Below, piece after piece: positions 58,059 through 64,000 of a stretch of DNA of 64,000 nucleotides (position 1 is the first letter of the stretch; each line of letters begins with the position of its first letter). The notes under the pieces were generated by a model. The model was not told the DNA's origin and made no database searches. It saw nothing but the letters and a program-made list of their open reading frames with translations. Origin of the DNA: Nocardioides rubriscoriae (lineage in GTDB: Bacteria; Actinomycetota; Actinomycetes; Propionibacteriales; Nocardioidaceae); assembly GCF_008087085.1 (NCBI RefSeq), contig NZ_VIYJ01000002.1:607253-671252 (forward strand). The letters are read 5' to 3'. The position numbers and the translations under genes were made by a program.

Positions 58059-58912
58059 CAGGGGTCGGTCCCCGTCGCCGTACCGGGGTCGCCGAACAGC
58101 AGCTCGGAGGCGTGGTCGTGCAGCGCGTGGAACTCCGGGGTGCGCATCATCTCGGGGGTGCGCGGGCGTGGCAGGTCGACGGTGATGACCTCCTTGACCC
58201 GCCCGGGGCGGGCGCTCATCACCGCGACCTGGTCGGACAGGAAGATCGCCTCGGAGATGCCGTGGGTGACCATCAGCGTGGTCGCCGGCTTCTCGGTCCA
58301 GATGCGCAGCAGCTCGAGGTTGAGACGTTGGCGCGTCATGTCGTCGAGCGCCCCGAAGGGCTCGTCCAGCAGCAGCACCGACGGCTTGACCACCAGCGAG
58401 CGGGCGATCGACACGCGCTGACGCATGCCGCCCGACAGCTGCGCCGGTCGGGCCTTCTCGAAGCCCTCGAGGCCAACGAGCGTGATGAGCTCGCGGACCA
58501 GAGCGTCGTCGGGCTTGGTGCCCGAGACCTGGAAGGGCAGGCGGATGTTGGACTCCACCGACCGCCAGGGCAGCAGCGCCGAGTCCTGGAACGCGATGCC
58601 GAGCCGGTGGTCGCGACGCAGCTCGGCGGGCGTCTTGCCGTCGACCCGGGCCTCGCCGCTCGTCGCGGTCTCCAGCCCCGCGAGGATCCGCAGGATCGTG
58701 GACTTGCCGCAGCCCGAGGGCCCCAGCAGCGAGAGGAACGCACCCTTGTCCGTGTGCAGGGTCGCGCCCTCGGGCGCGACCACCTGCTGCCGGCCGACCG
58801 TGAACGTCTTGGACAGGTCCTGGACGTGCAGGCCGGTGCCGCTGAGCTCGGTGTCGGTCGGTGCCAGGCCTGCCAGGTCGGGTGCCTCGGCTGCCGGGGC
58901 CTTCGGGGTCAC
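58058..58912 (-). CDS. ABC transporter ATPase (NitT/TauT/SsuB type)
   Basis: 284 aa from GTG 58912, overlapping the binding-protein stop. Walker [12 protein letters not shown] (63-73), Q loop [11 protein letters not shown], signature [15 protein letters not shown], Walker [14 protein letters not shown] and the switch His in [12 protein letters not shown]. The sequence is closest to SsuB/TauB/NrtD-type ATPases. The first 27 residues are an extra acidic leader. It powers the two permeases downstream. Confidence 0.92.
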   Translation of the reverse strand: MTPKAPAAEAPDLAGLAPTDTELSGTGLHVQDLSKTFTVGRQQVVAPEGATLHTDKGAFLSLLGPSGCGKSTILRILAGLETATSGEARVDGKTPAELRRDHRLGIAFQDSALLPWRSVESNIRLPFQVSGTKPDDALVRELITLVGLEGFEKARPAQLSGGMRQRVSIARSLVVKPSVLLLDEPFGALDDMTRQRLNLELLRIWTEKPATTLMVTHGISEAIFLSDQVAVMSARPGRVKEVITVDLPRPRTPEMMRTPEFHALHDHASELLFGDPGTATGTDP

Positions 58913-60024
58913 GGCTTGAGCTCGGGGTTCTCCTCGTAGACCTCGGCGAGCAGGCTGAGGTCGAAGAGGTCGTCGGCCTCGAGGTCGATCTGGGCGGCGG
59001 CCAGCGAGTCCAGGTTGGCCTGGACGAGGTCGTCGCTGATGGTGAACAGACCGTTGGCCGCGGTCTCGTCGGTGTTGACCAGCAGGTCGCACTGCTGCTC
59101 GGCCTGGGCGACCTCCTTGTCCAGCTCCAGCGGCGGGTCGATGTCGACGCCGTACTTCTCCACCGCGAGCTCGGCACCGGCCTCCGGGTCGGCGCACGCG
59201 TCGTTCCAGCCCTGGATCTCGGCCTTGAGGAACGCCTTGACCATGTCGGGCTCGTTCTTGATGGTGTCGTCGGTGGCGATGACGCTCTCGGCCACGAAGG
59301 GCAGGCCGTTGTCGGCGAAGCCGAGGTCGACGGTGTCGAAGCCGTCGCCCTTCACGAGCAGGGACTCGTTGGTCACGTAGGCGACGAGCCCGTCGATCTG
59401 GCCGTCCTCGAGCGGGGCGATGTCGAAGCCGTTGGGCACGACCTCGACGTCGTCGGGGTCGATGCCGTTGGCCGCGAGCAGCGCGTTGAACAGGCTGAGG
59501 TTGGGGTCCTGGACACCGATCTTCTTGCCGATCAGGTCCTGCGGGGTCGCGATGTTGCCGCCGTCGGCCAGCGAGAGGATCGAGAAGGGGTTCTTCTGGT
59601 ACGTCGTGCCGATGATCTTGAGCGGGAAGTCCGAGTTGGCCACTGCCGCGCCGGTCGAGATCGCGTTGCTCAGCCCGAAGTCGGCCTTGCCCGTGGCGAC
59701 GAGCTCCTCGGTCGCGACCGGACCGGACAGCAGGTCGACCCCGTCGAACCCGGCGTCGGCGAAGTAGCCCTTGTCGTCGGCCATGAACTCGCCGGCGAAC
59801 TCGGCGTTCTTGATCCACGACAGCTGCACCGCGATGCTGCCGAACCCGTCGCCGTCCGCGCCGCTGCCGGCAGCCGAGGCGTTGCCGCCGCCGTCGCCGC
59901 CGTCGTCGCCACAGGCAGCGAGGAGCAGGGTGGCGGCCACGAGCGCGGTGGCCGCCTGCCAGCGTCGGGCCCAGTGGTGGGCCCCGTTTCGGGAGGGACG
60001 GGGCCTGCGGGGGTTCGTGGTCAT
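58909..60024 (-). CDS. ABC transporter substrate-binding lipoprotein, NMT1/ThiY type
   Basis: 371 aa from ATG 60024, preceded by AGGAGG. The lipobox LAAC places lipidated Cys at 38. The NMT1/SsuA-like domain (about 65-371) starts [20 protein letters not shown], then [20 protein letters not shown]. Such proteins bind thiamine-pyrimidine precursor (ThiY), riboflavin (RibY), nitrate or sulfonates. No thiamine or FMN riboswitch is seen upstream, so the ligand is left open. It heads the operon and is divergent from an old-yellow-enzyme gene. Confidence 0.88.
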   Translation of the reverse strand: MTTNPRRPRPSRNGAHHWARRWQAATALVAATLLLAACGDDGGDGGGNASAAGSGADGDGFGSIAVQLSWIKNAEFAGEFMADDKGYFADAGFDGVDLLSGPVATEELVATGKADFGLSNAISTGAAVANSDFPLKIIGTTYQKNPFSILSLADGGNIATPQDLIGKKIGVQDPNLSLFNALLAANGIDPDDVEVVPNGFDIAPLEDGQIDGLVAYVTNESLLVKGDGFDTVDLGFADNGLPFVAESVIATDDTIKNEPDMVKAFLKAEIQGWNDACADPEAGAELAVEKYGVDIDPPLELDKEVAQAEQQCDLLVNTDETAANGLFTISDDLVQANLDSLAAAQIDLEADDLFDLSLLAEVYEENPELKP

Positions 60025-60218
60025 GCGGTGCCTCCTGGGCGCGGGTGGTGCTGGTCGCCGAGCTCGACCGTGCGGTCCCGCGAAACGTAGGAGCCGGAGG
60101 TTCCCGGGTCGTGATCCGCGCATTTCGGGGGGATTACGTCCGTCTCGGGGCGGCCGTGGACGGTCCGCCCGTCGGCCGCGTGGTGTGGAAGCATCGGCCG
60201 CGTGATCCAGGAGTGCAC

Positions 60219-61463
60219 GTGACGCTGCTCGAGTCCCCGCTGACCCTGCCGAGCGGGCTGGTGCTGCCGCACCGCATCGTGAAGGCGGCCATGACCGAGA
60301 ACCTCTCGGACGCCGACAACCAGCCCACGACACGACACGAGGCCCTCTACCGCCGCTGGGCGCAGGGCGCCGCCGGTGGACTGCTGGTCACCGGCAACCT
60401 GATGGTCGACCGCCGCTACCTCGAGCGCAGCCGCAACATCGTGGCCGACGCCCACCTCGACGTCGCCCGCCTGCGTCGGGTGCGCGAGGCGGCCCGGCCC
60501 TCCCCCGTCATCGCTCAGCTCAACCACCCGGGCCGTCAGACCAACCGCTTCCTGGCCTCGACCCCGGTCGCACCCAGCGCCGCCGCGGCGGTCCCGATGA
60601 TGGGGATGTTCGCCCGGCCCCGGGCCCTCGAGGCGGTAGAGATCGAGAAGATCGTCGCGGCGTTCGGTGCCGCTGCCGCGCTGTGCCAGGACGCCGGGCT
60701 CGACGGCGTCCAGGTGCACGCGGCCCACGGCTACCTGCTCGCGCAGTTCCTGTCCCCCCACGTCAACCAACGCACCGACCGCTGGGGCGGCGACGTCACG
60801 GGTCGCTCCCGCGCCCTCGTCGAGTCGGTCCGGGCCGCCCGCACCCGCACCGGCCCCGGCTTCACCGTGGCGGTCAAGCTCAACTCCTCCGACTTCCGTC
60901 ACGGCGGCTTCACCGAGGACGACGCCGAGCAGGTGATCCGGCTGCTCGTCGCCGAGGGCGTCGACCTGATCGAGATCTCCGGCGGGACCTACGAGAGCCC
61001 GGCGCTCTTCGGCGAGGTGGCCGAGCTCGGCTCGGGCGCGAGCGCCAAGGAGGCTTACTTCGCGGCGTTCGCCCGCCGCGCCCGTGCAGCGGCCGGCGAC
61101 GTACCGGTCATGCTCACCGGCGGCATCCGTACCCGCTCGGTGATGGAGGCCCTGCTCGCCGACGGCGGGGTGGACCTGATCGGCCTCGGCCGGCCGGTGG
61201 CCATCGACCCCGACCTCCCCGCCAAGCTGCTCGCGGGCGCACCCGGCACCACGCTGCCGCGTTACACCCTGCCCACGGCGATCGGCTTCGCCGGCGAGTC
61301 GGAGTGGTACGAGGCCCAGATCGGACGGATGGGCGCGGGCCTCGAGGTCAAGCCGGGCCTCAACGCCGCCGTCGCCGCGACGCGGTTCGTGGCCGGCGAG
61401 CTGGGACGAGGACTCTCGGCCCGGCGGCGGCGGGCCCGGCTGGTGGCGAGCACGCCGGGCTGA
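60219..61463 (+). CDS. NADH:flavin oxidoreductase (old-yellow-enzyme family)
   Basis: 414 aa from GTG 60219 (AGGAG 6 nt upstream; a further in-frame GTG is at 60213). FMN barrel: KAAMTENLSD, AQLNHPGRQ, VHAAHGYLLAQFLSP, RWGGDVTGR, TGGIR and GLGRPVA are the family blocks. The catalytic HxxH/N pair is within VHAAHGYL-type segment. Members reduce activated C=C bonds. It is divergent from the ABC operon; the two may share a substrate pathway. Confidence 0.9.
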   Translation: MTLLESPLTLPSGLVLPHRIVKAAMTENLSDADNQPTTRHEALYRRWAQGAAGGLLVTGNLMVDRRYLERSRNIVADAHLDVARLRRVREAARPSPVIAQLNHPGRQTNRFLASTPVAPSAAAAVPMMGMFARPRALEAVEIEKIVAAFGAAAALCQDAGLDGVQVHAAHGYLLAQFLSPHVNQRTDRWGGDVTGRSRALVESVRAARTRTGPGFTVAVKLNSSDFRHGGFTEDDAEQVIRLLVAEGVDLIEISGGTYESPALFGEVAELGSGASAKEAYFAAFARRARAAAGDVPVMLTGGIRTRSVMEALLADGGVDLIGLGRPVAIDPDLPAKLLAGAPGTTLPRYTLPTAIGFAGESEWYEAQIGRMGAGLEVKPGLNAAVAATRFVAGELGRGLSARRRRARLVASTPG

Positions 61464-61489
61464 GCAGGCACGAGGCCTTGACCCATCAG

Positions 61490-61505
61490 TCGAACATGTG
61501 CTCTA
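61490..61505 (+). promoter_or_regulatory. SOS-box-like site between -35 and -10
   Basis: TCGAACATGTGCTCTA resembles the actinobacterial LexA box TCGAAC-N4-GTTCGA: the left half is exact and the right half matches 4 of 6. TTGACC (61478-61483) precedes it, and a -10-like element (around 61501-61507) overlaps its right half. 13E12-family genes in Mycobacterium tuberculosis are known to be SOS-induced, which fits. Confidence 0.55.
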
Positions 61506-61656
61506 ATACAGCAGCACGGCTGAGATGATCAGCCTCAGATGCAGTAGTCCTCCGGGTGTGCTCCGGAGCTCGCCAAGCATGGCGCGCTGGCATCGCGGTC
61601 CTCGTCGTCCCGGGGGTGGGTCCCCGGGCAGGGTTCGATCGAAACAGGCCAGTCAG

Positions 61657-62973
61657 ATGCTCTCCCCGTGCACCCTCTCGCCCGCGGCGGTCCTCGCGAC
61701 CGCCGGGTCGCAGCTCGGCGAGCTGCGGGAGCGGCTGTGGGCCGGCGTGGGCCACGAGGACCTCGTCGACGGGCTGCAGGCCCTCGAGGCGCTCACGGCG
61801 CAGGCCGCGGCGCTCCGAGCCCAGCTGCTCACCGAGGTCGACCACCGGGAGATCCCCCGTCGGCAGCTGTCCTGGGCCTCGACCCACGAGTGGTACGCCC
61901 ACCTCGCCGGCCTCACGGTCGGCGAGGCGCGCAAGGCCGTGGTCCACGCGCGGGCACTCACCTCCGAGCGGTCCGCGACGTTCGAGGCGCTGGCTGCCGG
62001 CGAGGTCTCTCCGCGCCAGGCCGGCATCGTCTGCGACGCGGTCGAGGACCTGCCGCCCGGTCCGGCGCTGCGCGCGCAGGCCGAGCAGACGCTCCTGGCC
62101 GAGGCGACCCGGCTCGACGCGACCGACCTGCGCAAGGCGGCCCGCCACCTGGCCGACGTGGTCGACCCCGACCGGGCCGAGCGCAAGGCCGAGGCCGAGC
62201 TCGACCGTGAGGAGCGCGCCGCCCACCTGAAGCGCTTCTTCGCCGTCACCGACGACGGAGCCGGCGGCGTCCGCATCAAGGGCCGTGGGTCGGTCGAGGA
62301 CGCCGCGATCCTCAGGGCGGCCCTGATCCCGCTGACCAAGCCCTCCCCGGCCGTCGACCCCGAGCAGCCCGACGAGCCCGACCACGTCGACCCGCGCGAC
62401 CACGGCGCCCGGATGTGGGACGCCCTCGTCGGCCTGGCCCAGCACTCCCTCGACACCGACCTCCAGCCCGCGAGCCACGGCGCGCGGCCCCGGGTCGGCG
62501 TCCTCATCGACCTCGACGACCTGCGCCACGGCACCGGCACGGCCGGCACCACCGAAGACGGTCTGACGCTCTCGGTGTCCGCCGTACGCCGCCTCGCGTG
62601 CGACGCCGACATCCTTCCGGTCTGCCTCGGCACCGAGGGCCAGGTCCTCGACGTCGGCCGCACCCACCGCCTCGTGACCATGGCCCTCTGGCTCGCGCTG
62701 ATCGCCCGCGACCGACACTGCGCCTTCCCGGGCTGCAGCCGTCCGCCGGTCATGTGCCACGGCCACCACGTCCGGCACTGGGCCGACGGCGGCGCGACCG
62801 CGCTCGACAACCTGGTGATGCTCTGCGGGGCGCACCACCGCGTGATCCACCACAGCCCGTGGGAGGTGCGTCTCTCCCCGGTCGACGGGCGACCCGAGTT
62901 CCGACCACCGCCACGACGTCGAGGCGATCCACCACCCGAGGAGTGGATCCGACACCGCCCGCGGCGGGTCTAG
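61657..62973 (+). CDS. 13E12-repeat-family HNH endonuclease (DUF222)
   Basis: 438 aa from ATG 61657; other in-frame ATGs lie at 61525 and 61579. The DUF222 helical region (about 20-230) is followed by a disordered acidic linker and the HNH zinc fold near the end: CAFPGCSRPP, CHGHHVRHWADGG, NLVMLCGAHHRVIHH. Two Cys pairs and the HH pair are present. These repeated genes may be mobile and their target is unknown. The SOS-like site upstream suggests induction by DNA damage. Confidence 0.9.
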   Translation: MLSPCTLSPAAVLATAGSQLGELRERLWAGVGHEDLVDGLQALEALTAQAAALRAQLLTEVDHREIPRRQLSWASTHEWYAHLAGLTVGEARKAVVHARALTSERSATFEALAAGEVSPRQAGIVCDAVEDLPPGPALRAQAEQTLLAEATRLDATDLRKAARHLADVVDPDRAERKAEAELDREERAAHLKRFFAVTDDGAGGVRIKGRGSVEDAAILRAALIPLTKPSPAVDPEQPDEPDHVDPRDHGARMWDALVGLAQHSLDTDLQPASHGARPRVGVLIDLDDLRHGTGTAGTTEDGLTLSVSAVRRLACDADILPVCLGTEGQVLDVGRTHRLVTMALWLALIARDRHCAFPGCSRPPVMCHGHHVRHWADGGATALDNLVMLCGAHHRVIHHSPWEVRLSPVDGRPEFRPPPRRRGDPPPEEWIRHRPRRV

Positions 62974-63113
62974 GAACGGCCGCCCAGCGTGGCTGAGTGG
63001 GACCGATCCTCACCGAGCTCGGGTCGCGCCGCGTCGCGTCGCGGACTCAACCACCGTGGGGAGGTGTACCCGATCGTCGGCACGAGCGCGCTCTCCGCGG
63101 CATGGCCGGGCGA

Positions 63114-63539
63114 TCAGGATTGGGGAAGTGCGTCCTCGGGCTCCGTGACGCTTGCCGACTGAGCGTCGATGACGATGCTTCGTTCGTTCTCCCAGAGCAC
63201 CTGGAGTTGGATTCCAGCCAGGCACGTCTCAGCGCGCAGCTGTGCCACCTCGGAGAGGCCCCAGTTGATGGCCTCAGGGTGGTCAAGCATCGCTGGCGAC
63301 AGCGCGCCCTCCATATGGAGCCGCTGGACGCCGTGCATCTCAATGATTAGACGCTGCTCGCGTGTATCGAGGTCGGGACGAAGGACACCTTCCGAGGCCC
63401 AAGTCAGGTTGAACGCAAGTCTCACTGCATAGCCGTGATGCGTCAGAGCCATCTCGACAAGCAGGGATTCCTGGCAGTGCAGCCAACGACTCAGTTCGTT
63501 GTCCAGACCCGCAGCCTCTCTAAAAGCGGTGGTCCCCAT
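63114..63539 (-). CDS. Unrecognised protein in a lower-GC patch
   Basis: 141 aa from ATG 63539. No domain is recognised. The sequence alternates strands (LVEMALTHHGYAVRLAFNLT, REQRLIIEMHGVQRLHME) with a conserved-looking HPEAINWGLSEVA turn, compatible with a small beta-rich protein such as an immunity-like fold, but that is only a guess. Third-position GC is lower than in neighbours, suggesting transfer. Two inverted repeats lie between 63583 and 63648, upstream. Many longer starts exist but are Arg-rich and unlikely. Confidence 0.6.
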   Translation of the reverse strand: MGTTAFREAAGLDNELSRWLHCQESLLVEMALTHHGYAVRLAFNLTWASEGVLRPDLDTREQRLIIEMHGVQRLHMEGALSPAMLDHPEAINWGLSEVAQLRAETCLAGIQLQVLWENERSIVIDAQSASVTEPEDALPQS

Positions 63540-63582
63540 TCCGCCATCGTCGCACCCGCCGGGCAGAGCCCCGCTGAGCAGG

Positions 63583-63608
63583 CGCCCGACTCTCGGCAGA
63601 GTCGGGCG
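63583..63608 (-). promoter_or_regulatory. 10-bp perfect stem upstream of the unrecognised gene
   Basis: CGCCCGACTC (63583-63592), loop TCGGCA, GAGTCGGGCG (63599-63608). It lies 44-69 bp upstream of the ATG at 63539 and may act in the leader RNA. No T run follows on either strand. Confidence 0.45.
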
Positions 63609-63632
63609 GTTCGACCTCCGACGTATCAAGCG

Positions 63633-63648
63633 AGGTTCGCGTGAACCT
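63633..63648. promoter_or_regulatory. 6-4-6 palindrome
   Basis: AGGTTCGCGTGAACCT is a perfect inverted repeat 94-109 bp upstream of the ATG at 63539. It is operator-like in size and position; the regulator is unknown. Confidence 0.45.
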
Positions 63649-63711
63649 GGTGCACGCGATCCTCGCCTGATCCTCAACGGCGACGGCGTCGGGTGGATGA
63701 GCACCTGAACA

Positions 63712-63756
63712 AGCCCCGAAGGTTCGTGCCACCTGGTGGCACGAACGTTCGGGGCT
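63712..63756. repeat. 45-nt near-perfect hairpin
   Basis: Arms 63712-63733 and 63735-63756 pair at 21 of 22 positions around a single T. The outer arms are AGCCCCGAA and TTCGGGGCT and the inner arms GTTCGTGCCACC and GGTGGCACGAAC. It is too long for a standard terminator. Confidence 0.8.
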
Positions 63757-64000
63757 GACTTCTCGAGCCTGTGCACACGTCGTTAGCGCAGGATCGCCCG
63801 CGCCATACGCCGACATTCCTCCACCGTCGGACACCGCCTGGCAGCGCCACACACCGAGTCTCGAGGTTCGGGCCTAGGAGCCTGCTGAACAAGCAGGGGT
63901 GGGGACCCGCGTTTGTTGTGGGTGCGGGCGGAGCGCCGCCAAGGCAGTCGAGCTGCGGTCAGCACACGTGGTGCGACACGGGGTCGTTCCGCCCGCATAC
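63757..64000. other. Window end, no supported gene
   Basis: The frames here are Arg-rich and lack a clear start. A small hairpin (CCTGCTGAACAAGCAGG, about 63881-63897) is visible. Something coding may begin or end outside the window. Confidence 0.4.

Noticed and set aside
60025..60218. Thiamine or FMN riboswitch before the ABC binding-protein gene
   Set aside because: The conserved core sequences of either riboswitch were not found on the relevant strand.
61634..61643. TTCGATCGAA palindrome before the HNH start
   Set aside because: Ten-base palindromes of this kind are expected by chance in GC-rich DNA, and it lies too near the start to interpret.

Overview
The window is 64 kb of very GC-rich chromosomal DNA from an actinobacterium, most likely Nocardioides or a close relative in the Propionibacteriales. 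The evidence is heavy GC bias at third codon positions, many GTG starts, head-to-tail genes overlapping by ATGA, GTGA or TGATG, leaderless promoters (TANNNT 6-7 nt before the start codon), a 13E12-type HNH gene, and a gcvP-MerR-DUF151-MerR-garA-gcvH-DUF881-sbp-DUF881-pgsA cluster in the same order as the mycobacterial Rv1822-Rv1832 region. No rRNA, tRNA, CRISPR array, phage module or complete insertion sequence was seen.

Layout. 1-4.3 kb: truncated MarR regulator with an operator-overlapped divergent promoter, a membrane/SMP-30 fusion protein, a frameshifted DUF4287 gene, an HsaA-like flavin monooxygenase behind a KstR-like operator, and a ribbon-helix-helix/Doc toxin-antitoxin pair. 4.3-17 kb: methyltransferases, kinase/PIG-L pair, CitA-type two-component system, TetR-SGNH operon, secreted and lipoprotein genes (including a tandem cyclophilin), SDR/OsmC and a zinc-free MDR reductase. 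17-32 kb: CAP protein, pepN-fdhD, sbcD-sbcC, DJ-1 protein, sulfotransferase, tldD-tldE and three tandem paralogous secreted proteins with one Ig-like plus one tail domain. 32-46.7 kb: CYTH-CHAD protein, class C hydrolase, gcvP with a glycine riboswitch, the conserved division/metabolism cluster and two CNNM/CorC-type transporters. 47-54.6 kb: spermidine-synthase-like protein, two paralogous stand-alone secreted SGNH proteins flanking a ketosteroid-isomerase gene behind a second KstR-type box, DUF1330, a crotonase, a membrane metallophosphoesterase, a CPBP protease and a PemK-like protein. 54.7-64 kb: an amber-interrupted lysyl-oxidase-like protein, a four-gene NMT1-type ABC importer, an old-yellow-enzyme homologue, a 13E12 HNH gene behind an SOS-like box, and a hairpin-rich, lower-GC end with one unrecognised gene.

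How the genes connect. gcvP and gcvH belong to glycine cleavage; gcvP carries the riboswitch. garA and the second MerR gene each lie behind the same 23-bp dyad, suggesting control by one of the two MerR proteins of the cluster. Two separated steroid-type genes (HsaA-like and KSI) carry KstR-type operators, suggesting membership of a cholesterol/steroid regulon scattered outside the main catabolic cluster. Three genes carry apparent one-base insertions in G/C runs and one carries an in-frame TAG; these are either sequence errors or real lesions and need read-level checking.
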